64,000 bases of DNA from Brenneria bubanii. GTDB lineage: Bacteria; Pseudomonadota; Gammaproteobacteria; Enterobacterales; Enterobacteriaceae. Where the stretch lies: the NCBI RefSeq assembly GCF_022378355.1, contig NZ_JAKMAJ010000008.1:124001-188000 (forward strand), read 5' to 3'. The position numbers were made by a program, and so were the translations under genes. How positions within the stretch are numbered: position 1 is the first letter of the stretch; the number at the start of each line of letters is the position of its first letter. Of this stretch, positions 1-8,937 are shown one piece after another. Below the pieces are notes generated by a model, which had not been told where the DNA came from, searched no databases, and saw only the letters and a list, made by a program, of their open reading frames with translations.

Positions 1-981
1 GATCCGGCGGCGCTGTCCCGCAGTCTGATCAACGCGGCGCAGCACACCGGCATCGGCCTGACGCTGCTGCCGGTGTGCTATCAGGATAGCGGTTTCGGCG
101 GTCAGCCGCCGGAGGCGAAGCAGCGCCGTTTCATCAACGACACCGAGCAGTTTCTTCGCTTATGGCAACAGCTGCTGGCGCAGACGCGCGATGGCGAGGT
201 ACGGCTGGGCGTCGCGCCGCATTCATTGCGCGCCGTTTCCGCCCATGCCCTGACGCAATTGCTGACCGGCATTGAACGAATGGATCCGCATGCGCCGATA
301 CACATCCACGTCGCCGAACAGCGTAAAGAGGTGGAGGACTGCCTTGCCTGGAGCGGTCTGCGTCCGGTGGAATGGCTGCTGGAACATCAGCCGGTCGATC
401 GCCGCTGGTGCCTGATCCATGCCACCCATATGACTGCGCCGGAGTATCAGCGCGCCGCCGCCAGCGGCGCCGTGGTCGGACTCTGTCCAACCACCGAGGC
501 TAATTTGGGCGACGGCATGTTCGACTTTCCTTTATGGCGCCAGCAAGGCGGCGGTTGGGGAATCGGCTCCGACAGTAATGTCGCCGTCAGCGCCGCCGAA
601 GAACTGTTGATGCTGGAATACTCCCAGCGGCTGCAGTTTCGCCAGCGCAATGTCTGCGCCGACCAACAGCAGACCGATGTCGCCGCCAGCCTGTATCTGG
701 GGGCGCTGCATGGCGGGGCGCAGGCCAGCGGTCGCAACGTGGACGGACTTGCCGTCGGTCAGCGCGCCGATCTGGTGGAACTGGACGGCGAACACGTCGC
801 GCTGGCGCTACTGCCCGAGGACAATGTCCTGGCCGGTCACTTATTCGGCAGCTCGCGCGGTTCGGCGGTAAGACGGGTATGGACCGGCGGTCGGCAGCGG
901 GTTGATCGTCAACATCCGCTGCATCCGTCGGCGTTAACGGCGTTCGTCAATGTGCGTCGGCAGCTATTGCAACAAATTTGA
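1..981 (+). CDS. hutF: Formimidoylglutamate deiminase, 5' end cut off by window
   Basis: The reading frame is open from base 1 and encodes the last 326 residues of an amidohydrolase; the start lies upstream of the window, because the family is about 450 residues long. HutF removes ammonia from N-formimino-L-glutamate to give N-formyl-L-glutamate in the cytoplasmic histidine-degradation pathway. Visible family signatures are an HVAE metal/substrate motif near base 312, LIHATHMT near 412, a CPTTEANLGDG loop near 484, and the metal-binding aspartate in GSDSN near 565. It is followed after 16 bases by hutG, so the two form the two-step route best known from Pseudomonas rather than the one-step HutG route of Klebsiella. 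The identification is firm. Any other hut genes must lie to the left. Confidence 0.93.
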   Translation, partial: DPAALSRSLINAAQHTGIGLTLLPVCYQDSGFGGQPPEAKQRRFINDTEQFLRLWQQLLAQTRDGEVRLGVAPHSLRAVSAHALTQLLTGIERMDPHAPIHIHVAEQRKEVEDCLAWSGLRPVEWLLEHQPVDRRWCLIHATHMTAPEYQRAAASGAVVGLCPTTEANLGDGMFDFPLWRQQGGGWGIGSDSNVAVSAAEELLMLEYSQRLQFRQRNVCADQQQTDVAASLYLGALHGGAQASGRNVDGLAVGQRADLVELDGEHVALALLPEDNVLAGHLFGSSRGSAVRRVWTGGRQRVDRQHPLHPSALTAFVNVRRQLLQQI

Positions 982-997
982 TCGGGAGATTAATACC

Positions 998-1804
998 ATG
1001 ACTACCCCAGCGCCGTTTATTTTTCATCAGGGCAGCGAACCGTTGTTTATCACCATGCCGCATACCGGGGTTCGGCTGCCCGACGAGATGGCCGGCACCC
1101 TGACGCCCGAAGCGCAAGACGTGCCCGATACCGATTGGCACATTGAGCAACTCTATGCTTTTGCCAGGCAAATGGGCGCGTCATGGCTTCAGGCCACCTA
1201 CTCACGCTATGTGGTCGATCTCAATCGTCCGCCGGACGGCGCCAGCCTCTATCCGGGGCAGGCCACCACCGGACTGTGTCCGGAGACGCGCTTTGACGGC
1301 GGGCCGATTTACCTGCCGGGCGCCGCGCCGTCTCCCGATGAGGTGCAGGCGCGGCGCTGCCGCTACTGGCAACCCTGGCACGATAAGCTCGCCGAGGAAC
1401 TGCTGCGCATGAAAACCCGCTTCCCGCGCGTGGTACTGTGGGACGCGCATTCCATTCGTTCAGTCTTGCCGCAATTTTTTGACGGGCGTTTGCCTGATTT
1501 TAATCTCGGCACCAATAAAGGCGTGAGCTGCGCGCCTGAGTTGCAGCAGCGTATCGCGGCAATCGCTCAGGCCGCAGATCCGTTCACGCTGGTAGAGAAC
1601 GGACGCTATACCGGTGGATATATCACCCGGCGCTATGGTCAGCCGGAGCAAGGCGTACATGCGGTGCAGATGGAACTGGCGCAGTGCGGCTATATGGATG
1701 AAACGCCGCCCTGGCGCTGGCAACCGCGCAAGGCCCAGGCGTTACAGACGCATCTTCAGGCCATGCTGGCGTCGGCGCTGGCGTTTGCCCGTCAGGGCCA
1801 ATAG
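998..1804 (+). CDS. hutG: N-formylglutamate deformylase
   Basis: This 268-residue protein of the N-formylglutamate amidohydrolase family hydrolyses N-formylglutamate to glutamate and formate, the last step of histidine degradation by the HutF route. The N-terminal part holds the family signature PLFITMPHTGVRLPDE, and later segments include RYVVDLNRPP, LWDAHSIRS and ENGRYTGGYITRRYG, which carry the expected His, Asp, Glu and Arg active-site residues. An open frame extends upstream to about 950, but the ATG at 998 follows a GGGAG ribosome site and matches family N-termini. It lies 16 bases after hutF and 72 bases before hutD, so one transcript is likely. Identification is secure from sequence and neighbours. 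Confidence 0.93.
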   Translation: MTTPAPFIFHQGSEPLFITMPHTGVRLPDEMAGTLTPEAQDVPDTDWHIEQLYAFARQMGASWLQATYSRYVVDLNRPPDGASLYPGQATTGLCPETRFDGGPIYLPGAAPSPDEVQARRCRYWQPWHDKLAEELLRMKTRFPRVVLWDAHSIRSVLPQFFDGRLPDFNLGTNKGVSCAPELQQRIAAIAQAADPFTLVENGRYTGGYITRRYGQPEQGVHAVQMELAQCGYMDETPPWRWQPRKAQALQTHLQAMLASALAFARQGQ

Positions 1805-1876
1805 TCGCTCCGGCCGTTTGAACCAAATCGATAGCAGGGACGGCGTCGCCGTCCCTGACTCAACAGAGCGTATTTC

Positions 1877-2416
1877 ATGATCGACGTTTATGATACCGAT
1901 AGGCTGCCGGTGACGCGTTGGCGTAACGGCGGCGGGGAAACGCGGGAAATCATCAGTTTTCCGCCCCGCGCGGCGCAGTTTGCGTGGCGCGCCAGCATCG
2001 CCAGTATTGCTTCCAGCGGCGCTTTTTCTTTTTTCCCTGGCGTAGACCGGGTGATTACCCTATTGGAAGGCGAGGGGGTGGCGCTGACGTCGCCGGGGGC
2101 GTTTGACCGGCAATTGGCCTTGTTCGAGCCTTTTGCCTTTGCCGGAGAAGCGGAGGTCAATGCCCGTCTATCCGGGCCGGAGAGTCTGGACTTTAATATT
2201 ATGACGCGCCGCGGGGTTTGTCGGGCGACGGTGATCGCCACCCGGCAGGCGCAGCAGGCCGATGCCGGGGTTTTTTGGGTGATAGACGGACGCTGGCAGG
2301 CGGGGAGTCAGTCATTCACGCGCGGGCAGGGCGCATGGTGGAACGGCTGCGCCGTCGAGGTTCGCCCCGCATGCGAACAGGGACATCTGCTGTTCGCCGC
2401 CATTAGCTACGATTGA
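1877..2416 (+). CDS. hutD: HutD family protein
   Basis: This is a 179-residue HutD-family cupin-like protein. It opens with a short strand followed by VTRWRNGGGETREI, the conserved family N-terminus, and continues with FAWRASIASIASSGAFSFFPGVDRVITLLEG and a DFNIMTRRG segment. HutD proteins are encoded in hut clusters and have been proposed to moderate hut expression or set an upper limit on pathway activity; no enzyme reaction is established. It is the third gene of the hutF-hutG-hutD series on this strand and the last hut gene in the window. The start at 1877 gives a family-typical N-terminus. Confidence 0.9.
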   Translation: MIDVYDTDRLPVTRWRNGGGETREIISFPPRAAQFAWRASIASIASSGAFSFFPGVDRVITLLEGEGVALTSPGAFDRQLALFEPFAFAGEAEVNARLSGPESLDFNIMTRRGVCRATVIATRQAQQADAGVFWVIDGRWQAGSQSFTRGQGAWWNGCAVEVRPACEQGHLLFAAISYD

Positions 2417-2810
2417 TAGGCGCGGCTTGCGATCTCAGCGGGCGAATCGAAAACGGCCACCTTGTCGACCGTCGCTATCCTGTCGGCGGCAATATCAATC
2501 ATGATATTCGAGCATGTCGGGCACTTTTTTAGTGCAGCCGCTTGCGGGATACCGTGCGCATTGTTCGCGTTTTAATCGACGCAACCCTGCGGTTTGTTGT
2601 ATGGAAAATATAATTGTTAGATGTCGTATTATTATTTTGATAATTAAATTGCTGCTCAACGCCACGCGGAAATGGCCATTTTTATTATTTTTCCGTAGTG
2701 AAATGTGACGAGCTGTTTCAATTTGTTTGGCGACGGTATTTTTATCTGATTGGTACAGGAGTTGCTTAATGAATACCTGATGTTAATAAACCGATAATAA
2801 TGGGGTGTTC
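2417..2810. other. Intergenic region, hutD to aminotransferase
   Basis: No gene is supported here. The first 100 bases are GC-rich; on the minus strand they contain a 31-codon open frame (2407-2502) with host-like codons that could be a decayed gene end. Bases 2491-2508 form a small inverted repeat, AATATCA and TGATATT around ATCA. The rest (from about 2580) is AT-rich and is probably the promoter region of the downstream aminotransferase. Confidence 0.5.
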
Positions 2811-3977
2811 ATGAGCGAGATAAAAACTATTAATAGGCAGCGTAGAGATCTTTTTAAATATTCCAGCGCGCTTCTTGGGGGACTGGCATTAAGCGGATTG
2901 AGCAAAACGGCATTAGCCTCGACGATCGCCGACGGCGCATCAACCAATAATGCCTCGTCCGCGTTGATACGCATCAACTATAATGAAAACCCGTTGGGGA
3001 TGTCGCCCAAAGCGCAAGAGGCGGCCCGCCAGGCAATAGCCAAGGCTAACCGTTACCCTTATCAGGAGGAAGGTTTGCTGCGCGACAAGATTGCCGGCAT
3101 GCACGGCGTCGATAAAAACAAGGTGCTGGTGTTACAAGGATCGTGCGAAGGTATTCGTTCCTGTTTTGAAGCTCTGGGAACGCCGAAAACCCAGCTTGTT
3201 ATTCCGGAGTTGACCTACGAAGGCGGGCCTAAATACGCCAAAATCATGGGGATGAATATTGTTCGCGTTCCTATGTTGCCGGGCTGGAAATTCGATGTCG
3301 CCGGGCTGAAAAAAGCGGTTGATGAATATGACGGTCCTTCCATTGTTTATATTGTTAATCCTAATAACCCTACCGCCACCATTACCCCTGCCGATTTGAT
3401 TGAACCCTGGATAAAGAGTCAGCCCAAAGAGACATTATTTCTGGTGGACGAGGCTTATGCCGAATTCGTCAATGACCCGGGATTCCGTTCGGTCGACGGT
3501 TTGATCAGAGAAGGCTATGACAATATTGTTCTGCTGAAAACCTTTTCAAAAATATTCGCCATGGCGGGTATGCGTGCGGGGTATGCGATCGGCAATAGCG
3601 ACATGCTGAAAAAAATGGCGGATTATAATACCTCTGAATCCTTGAATTTCTGCGCCATTGAGGCCGCCAGCGCATCACTGGATGATAAAGATTTCATTAA
3701 ATACAGTAAGAAAACCATTGATACCTCGCGTCAGATTTTAATCTCCGCATTGAAAAAGCTCGATCTTGAGTATCTGCCTTCGGAGGCCAATTTTCTGTTT
3801 CATCGAATCAAGGTGCCTCTAGCCTCCTATCAGCAAAAAATGAAAGAACACGGCGTGATCATCGGCAGGGCGTTCCCGCCGGCGACGGACTGGTGCCGCA
3901 TCTCCATGGGAACCCCGGAAGAAATGACGCGCTTTACCCAACTGATGCTTGATTTCAGAAATCGCGGCTGGCTATAA
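2811..3977 (+). CDS. PLP aminotransferase (HisC-like) with Tat signal peptide
   Basis: This 388-residue fold-type I aminotransferase resembles histidinol-phosphate aminotransferase. The mature part has YNENPLGMSPKA near residue 57, the NPNNPTA motif, a LVDEAYAEF segment, and the PLP-lysine motif KTFSKIFAMAGMRAGYAIG. Residues 10-45 look like a twin-arginine signal: RQRRDLFKYS, then a hydrophobic stretch LLGGLALSGL and a cleavage-like ALA-S. Export of the folded, PLP-loaded enzyme to the periplasm is inferred from this. The substrate is unknown; proximity to hut genes is suggestive but not proof of an imidazole substrate. The ATG at 2811 was preferred over a codon two residues upstream because it has TGGGG at proper spacing. 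Confidence 0.8.
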   Translation: MSEIKTINRQRRDLFKYSSALLGGLALSGLSKTALASTIADGASTNNASSALIRINYNENPLGMSPKAQEAARQAIAKANRYPYQEEGLLRDKIAGMHGVDKNKVLVLQGSCEGIRSCFEALGTPKTQLVIPELTYEGGPKYAKIMGMNIVRVPMLPGWKFDVAGLKKAVDEYDGPSIVYIVNPNNPTATITPADLIEPWIKSQPKETLFLVDEAYAEFVNDPGFRSVDGLIREGYDNIVLLKTFSKIFAMAGMRAGYAIGNSDMLKKMADYNTSESLNFCAIEAASASLDDKDFIKYSKKTIDTSRQILISALKKLDLEYLPSEANFLFHRIKVPLASYQQKMKEHGVIIGRAFPPATDWCRISMGTPEEMTRFTQLMLDFRNRGWL

Positions 3978-3981
3978 GCGA

Positions 3982-4003
3982 GCCGCCGGCCTCGGACGGC
4001 GGC
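3982..4003 (+). terminator. GC-rich stem-loop after the Tat aminotransferase
   Basis: A 7-bp stem (3982-3988 with 3997-4003) and 8-base loop sits five bases after the stop codon. There is no T-run, so it could be a weak or Rho-assisted terminator or an mRNA 3'-end stabiliser. Confidence 0.4.
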
Positions 4004-4141
4004 GGGCGCAAACAGACGGCGCGGTCGACCGGGGCGTGAGTGCGATGAATCAGGCGGAAATAAATGCCGGCATAAAAGGATATTTTAAAGATTTGGCGTA
4101 ACCTTTAGGGCGTAACTTTAAATTTTTGTAAGGTTAATTCT

Positions 4142-6535
4142 ATGGCAAGTAAAGCAGGATTATCACGCATACTGATAATCGTCACCGTTCTATTTTCCGC
4201 CCTGACCGGCCTATACCTGCTGATTGGCGGTATCTGGCTGGTCAAACTGCACGGCTCCTTGTACTACCTGATCGCCGGTCTGATTATGCTGGCGACGGCC
4301 TGGCTGTTGTATCGGCGACGCGCCGGGGCGCTGTTGCTGTACGCATTTTTCCTGCTCGGCACGACGATCTGGTCGCTGTGGGAGGTCGGGCCTGACTTTT
4401 GGGCGCTGACGCCGCGTCTGGACGTCACTTTCTTCTTCGGCCTGTGGATTACGCTTCCCGTTATTTACCGCGGCCTGAATGCCCGAGGTTCGCTGGCGCG
4501 GGGGGCGCTGGGCGTCTCGCTGGCGATCGCCGTCATCGTGCTGGGGTATGCGATATTTAATGACCCGCAGGAAATTAACGGCACCCTGAGCGTCGCGCAA
4601 ACCGCCGCCGCCGACCAAGCCGCCGACGGGATTCCCGACGGCGACTGGCCCGCCTATGGCCGGACCCAACAGGGTACGCGCTATTCGCCGCTGACGCAGA
4701 TTAACGACAAAAATGTCGGGCAGCTGCAGGAAGTCTGGCGCTTTCGCACCGGCGATCTGAAAAAGGCCAACGATCCGGAGGAAATCACCGATGAAGTTAC
4801 GCCAATCAAGATTGACGATATGCTTTATCTTTGTACTCCGCACCAACGGCTGTTTGCGCTCGACGCGGCGACCGGCAAGGAAAAATGGCATTTTGATCCG
4901 CAGTTGGAAACCAATCCTTCATTTCAGCACGTCACCTGCCGCGGCGTATCTTACCATCAGACCCCGGCGGCAGCGCAGGCCAATACGGCGGATACCAAGC
5001 CCGCGCTCTGTGCCCGCCGTATTCTGCTGCCGGTCAACGACGGCAATTTGTACGCGCTGGATGCGAAAAGCGGCGAGCTGTGTCCCGACTTTGCGGATCA
5101 CGGCAAGCTGAATCTGCAAAGCAATATGCCCTATACCCGAGCCGGCGCTTATGAGCCGACGTCGCCGCCGATCGTAACCGACCGCGTGGTGATTATCGCC
5201 GGCGCGGTGACCGATAATTACTCCACGCGCGAACCTTCCGGCGTGATACGGGGTTTTGATGTGGAGAGCGGCAAACTGCTGTGGGTCTTTGATACCGGCA
5301 GCAAAGATCCAAACAAGATCCCTCAAGGAAAACAGCTTTATACGCCAAATTCGCCGAACTCCTGGGCGCCGGCCGCCTATGATGCCGCGCTGGATTTAGT
5401 CTACCTGCCGATTGGCGTGGCGACGCCGGATATCTGGGGCGGTCATCGCACGCCGGATATGGAGCGTTTTGCCAGCGGCCTGCTGGCGCTGAATGCGACG
5501 ACCGGCAAACTGGCGTGGTTCTATCAGACGGTTCACCATGATTTATGGGATATGGACGTACCGGCGCAGCCGAGCCTGGCGGACATTACCGATAAGACCG
5601 GCAATACCGTGCCGGTGGTGTATGTACCTGCCAAGACCGGCAATATCTTCGTGCTGGATCGCCGAACCGGCGAGACCATCGTTCCCGCGCCGGAAACTCC
5701 GGTCCCGCAAGGTCCGGCCAAGGGCGATCGTCTTTCTCCCACCCAGCCTTATTCCGAACTGACGTTCCGTCCTCAGCAGCCGTTGAGCGGTAAGGATATG
5801 TGGGGCGCCACGATTTACGATCAGCTGATTTGCCGCGTGATGTTTCATCGCTTGCGTTATGAAGGGCCGTTTACGCCGCCATCCGAGCAGGGAACGTTGG
5901 TTTTTCCCGGCAACCTGGGCATGTTCGAATGGGGCGGTATTTCGGTTGATACCGACCGGCAAATCGCCGTCGCCAATCCGATGGCGCTGCCGTTCGTTTC
6001 TCAATTGATTCCTCGCGGCCCGAATAATCCGGCGCAACCGAGCGAGGGCGATAAAGGCGGTTCCGGTTCGGAATCAGGGGTTCAGCCGCAGTACGGCGTG
6101 CCTTTCGGCGTTAAGCTGAACGCTTTCCTGTCGCCGCTGGGCGTTCCTTGCAAGCAGCCGGCCTGGGGTTATATCTCGGCCATTGATCTGAAAACCAATG
6201 ATATCGTGTGGAAAAAACGCATCGGTACCGTTCGTGACAGCTCTCCGCTGCCGCTGCCGTTCAAGGTCGGCATGCCGATGCTGGGCGCTCCGGTATCAAC
6301 CGCGGGTAATGTGTTCTTCATTGCCGCGACGGCGGACAACTATCTGCGCGCATTTAACGTCACCAATGGCGAACCGCTCTGGGAGGCGCGTTTACCGGCA
6401 GGCGGTCAGGCTACGCCGATGACCTACAGGGTTAACGACAAACAGTATGTGGTAATCGCCGCCGGCGGACACGGTTCGTTCGGCACCAAGCTTGGCGACT
6501 ATATTATCGCCTATGCATTGCCTGACGCGAAATAA
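4142..6535 (+). CDS. gcd: Membrane-bound PQQ-dependent glucose dehydrogenase
   Basis: At 797 residues this matches E. coli Gcd in length and layout. The first 140 residues hold about five membrane helices that anchor the enzyme and accept electrons for ubiquinone. The rest is a periplasmic beta-propeller starting at DWPAYGRTQQGTRYSPL. Residues equivalent to the catalytic and PQQ contacts are visible in CTPHQRLFALD (His), VHHDLWDMDVPAQP (Asp) and VPAKTGNIFVLDRRTGE (Lys). The enzyme oxidises glucose to gluconolactone in the periplasm, which acidifies the surroundings and can release mineral phosphate. No pqq biosynthesis gene is in this window, so the cofactor must come from elsewhere in the genome or from the environment. 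A GC-rich hairpin follows the gene. Confidence 0.95.
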   Translation: MASKAGLSRILIIVTVLFSALTGLYLLIGGIWLVKLHGSLYYLIAGLIMLATAWLLYRRRAGALLLYAFFLLGTTIWSLWEVGPDFWALTPRLDVTFFFGLWITLPVIYRGLNARGSLARGALGVSLAIAVIVLGYAIFNDPQEINGTLSVAQTAAADQAADGIPDGDWPAYGRTQQGTRYSPLTQINDKNVGQLQEVWRFRTGDLKKANDPEEITDEVTPIKIDDMLYLCTPHQRLFALDAATGKEKWHFDPQLETNPSFQHVTCRGVSYHQTPAAAQANTADTKPALCARRILLPVNDGNLYALDAKSGELCPDFADHGKLNLQSNMPYTRAGAYEPTSPPIVTDRVVIIAGAVTDNYSTREPSGVIRGFDVESGKLLWVFDTGSKDPNKIPQGKQLYTPNSPNSWAPAAYDAALDLVYLPIGVATPDIWGGHRTPDMERFASGLLALNATTGKLAWFYQTVHHDLWDMDVPAQPSLADITDKTGNTVPVVYVPAKTGNIFVLDRRTGETIVPAPETPVPQGPAKGDRLSPTQPYSELTFRPQQPLSGKDMWGATIYDQLICRVMFHRLRYEGPFTPPSEQGTLVFPGNLGMFEWGGISVDTDRQIAVANPMALPFVSQLIPRGPNNPAQPSEGDKGGSGSESGVQPQYGVPFGVKLNAFLSPLGVPCKQPAWGYISAIDLKTNDIVWKKRIGTVRDSSPLPLPFKVGMPMLGAPVSTAGNVFFIAATADNYLRAFNVTNGEPLWEARLPAGGQATPMTYRVNDKQYVVIAAGGHGSFGTKLGDYIIAYALPDAK

Positions 6536-6546
6536 CGAGTGCGAGT

Positions 6547-6569
6547 AGGCTCCCCCGCTGGGGGGGCCT
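6547..6569. terminator. Bidirectional hairpin between gcd and the EAL gene
   Basis: A 10-bp stem (6547-6556 with 6560-6569, one G-T pair) closes a three-base loop in the 41-base gap between two converging genes. T-runs are short on both sides, but position and strength fit a shared terminator. Confidence 0.65.
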
Positions 6570-6576
6570 TGATATA

Positions 6577-8157
6577 TCAGGACTGGCGGGTAATCGGCCG
6601 CACCCGGCGTCCTCGCAACCATGCCATAAATGTCCGGCTGTCCATCGGGCGGGCGTACAGATAGCCCTGCAAATATTTAACGCCGTTTTGCTTCAGGTAT
6701 CGGTATTCGTGCCGGGTATTCACGCCTTCCGCCACCATATCCAACGTTAACCGACGGCTTAGCCCGATAATCGCGTCCAGTACCGGCGTATCGCTATTGC
6801 TCGATTCAATGGTTCCAACGAAGGCCTTATCGATTTTGAGATAATCCAGAGGGAACATTTGCAGATAGGATAGCGAGCAGTGGCCGGTGCCGAAATCATC
6901 AATGGCGATAATGAATCCTTCCTGGCGCAATAGCGTCAGTTTTTCCACCACATCCTGCGTATTGGTAATGAGGCTGCGTTCGGTGAGCTCCAGGGTAATG
7001 CGCATCTTGTGCGACGACAACATGTCGGCAAAGCGGCGGATGTCGGCGACAAAATCGGGATGCTGAATATGTTCGGCCGCGATATTCACATCCAGATGAA
7101 AACCTTCCGGCACCTGCCAGTGTTTGACATCGCTGGCCAGCAGTCTGAACATATGGTGCGTTAACGGAATGATCAAATGTTCATTCTCCGCCGTAGGGAT
7201 AAACACATCCGGACTGATGCTTCTGCCGCCGGGCCGATACCAGCGCATTAGCGCTTCCACACCGACGCAACTGCGGGTAGTTATATCGTAGATGGGTTGA
7301 TAATGTACGGCGAACTCATCATTAAGCATCCCCTTGCGCAGCTCTTCGCGCAGCGACATTTTGCGTTTTTGCCACGACCGTATAATGGCGGTAAAGACGG
7401 CGGACAAAATCAGCGCCAGCGGCAGGAAGGTGGTGAAGGCGTTCCGCCATGACTCAATCAACTCCGAAGCCGGTACCGCCGTGCTGACGGTAATCGGGTA
7501 ACGGGATGAGTCGACGGTGGCCGACATCGGCGAGATCAGCGGATTATTGTCGATAATCGGCGCGCCTTCCCTGATGATGTAGCCGTTGTTGAACTGGATG
7601 CTTAGCAGGTATTTTCGGGTGTTCCCCATGGCGTTCATAAAGTCGATCAAATATTGCGCATCGACAATGGCAAAGGCGCCGAACGATGAGGCATCCTGGC
7701 GGGCAAACAGCACCGCAGGGCGTTCCTTGACGCTTTTGGTTTCTTTCAGTGAAGTATTCCATACCTCGGGCATGGGTATCGGCAGCGGGCGCATAATGAT
7801 GTTTTCGATGGGGATACGCTGGTTGCCGGATACGGAAGAGCAGTACAGGTCGGTTTTTTCCGTTAGCCCCACTGAACGAAAATAGGCGGAAAGGGTGCCC
7901 TGCTGTATCAGCACGGGGAACGCGCGTTCGCAGGTTTTTCCTTTTAAAATTAATAAGCTGTCCACCATGCTCCAGGCCTGCCGGCTAATGGATTCCGCCT
8001 GATGCAAGATGACCTGATTGGTTATCTTCAGATCCTGTCTTACTTCCTGGTTAGCAGTGAAAAAGCTGAAGATGATGCCCAGTAAGGTGGGAAACAGCCA
8101 CGCGGCGGTTAACAGAAGTATATTCCGGCGGGCATGGTTATGATTGTTCTTTTCCAT
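6577..8157 (-). CDS. CSS-motif EAL domain c-di-GMP phosphodiesterase
   Basis: This 526-residue membrane protein has an N-terminal helix (about residues 12-33), a periplasmic CSS-motif domain with CERAF and the diagnostic YCSSVSG, and a second helix (about 240-260). An EAL domain follows. Catalytic EAL residues look complete: EALMRW, DVNIAAEH, LELTERS, IAIDDFGTGHCSLSYL, LKIDKAFV and VAEGV. Proteins of this class (PdeC type in E. coli) hydrolyse cyclic-di-GMP and are tuned by periplasmic redox through the CSS cysteines. The gene stands alone, converging on gcd, with a 780-base AT-rich region upstream. Lowered c-di-GMP would favour motility; the actual signal is unknown. Confidence 0.92.
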   Translation of the reverse strand: MEKNNHNHARRNILLLTAAWLFPTLLGIIFSFFTANQEVRQDLKITNQVILHQAESISRQAWSMVDSLLILKGKTCERAFPVLIQQGTLSAYFRSVGLTEKTDLYCSSVSGNQRIPIENIIMRPLPIPMPEVWNTSLKETKSVKERPAVLFARQDASSFGAFAIVDAQYLIDFMNAMGNTRKYLLSIQFNNGYIIREGAPIIDNNPLISPMSATVDSSRYPITVSTAVPASELIESWRNAFTTFLPLALILSAVFTAIIRSWQKRKMSLREELRKGMLNDEFAVHYQPIYDITTRSCVGVEALMRWYRPGGRSISPDVFIPTAENEHLIIPLTHHMFRLLASDVKHWQVPEGFHLDVNIAAEHIQHPDFVADIRRFADMLSSHKMRITLELTERSLITNTQDVVEKLTLLRQEGFIIAIDDFGTGHCSLSYLQMFPLDYLKIDKAFVGTIESSNSDTPVLDAIIGLSRRLTLDMVAEGVNTRHEYRYLKQNGVKYLQGYLYARPMDSRTFMAWLRGRRVRPITRQS

Positions 8158-8937
8158 TACGTCTCTATTCTTTCATTTCCCTGATGCTGTTGGGATTATT
8201 TTACCCACAGCATACGTCGAGGGCTTTGAATAACCAAGTCAGGAAAGACCACACTATCTTTGCCGGAAAGTGTAGCATGTCTCAGCTAAAAAGTCCGTGG
8301 CCGATACGTTTTAAAATGATGCGCGTGAAGAATAGATGATTCTAATAAGACTATTCTCTGTTAGCGTGTTTTAGTCTTTATTCTCTATTGGTTTCTTGTT
8401 TCATTGGGTTATTTTTCATTTCGGATGGATATTTTTTTATTTGTCGCTTATGGCTTGGCGTTGGCGTGCAATGAGCGCCTTCTGTTTTTAGCGCCAGTTA
8501 TTATTATCAACGATGGCTGATTTGATTAATGAACACATTAATTGTTCGTCCTTATTTTTTACCTGGTCGATTGGTTAAATGATTTTTGTGTTTTAAGTTT
8601 GCCGACGGCAAAGAGTAATGGCTATGTTTTTTATTGGTTTTTTATTTTATTATTAATTTTAGCAATCTGACGTTTGTCCAAAAAATTGAGCGTTGAGATT
8701 ATTGGCTTACGGTTAAAGTATCATATCTTAGTGTTTTTTTTGATGCTGAATACTTCATGTTATATATGAATGTGGCGTTTATTTAATGGCTTGTGGCAAT
8801 GCGTGGCATATAAGCGTCGGTGGGATTGGCGCTATGGATTTAAAAAACATAGCGGAAAATGAGCATCGATGACGGCATACATAACGACGGTCTGAACAAA
8901 ATAACGCCGCAATGCGGCGCCGTCATCTGGCGGCGCA
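8158..8937. other. Long AT-rich intergenic region
   Basis: This 780-base stretch separates the EAL and M81 genes and is far richer in A and T than its flanks, with repeated runs of T (for example 8431-8437, 8735-8742) and no supported ORF. At 8911-8940 GC-rich inverted segments (GCCGC/GCGGC) follow the M81 stop and may terminate it. The rest could hold the EAL promoter, H-NS binding DNA or an unrecognised RNA; nothing definite is seen. Confidence 0.5.

Noticed and set aside
2514-2708. 64-codon frame between hutD and the aminotransferase
   Set aside because: No ribosome site; composition changes midway and it matches nothing.
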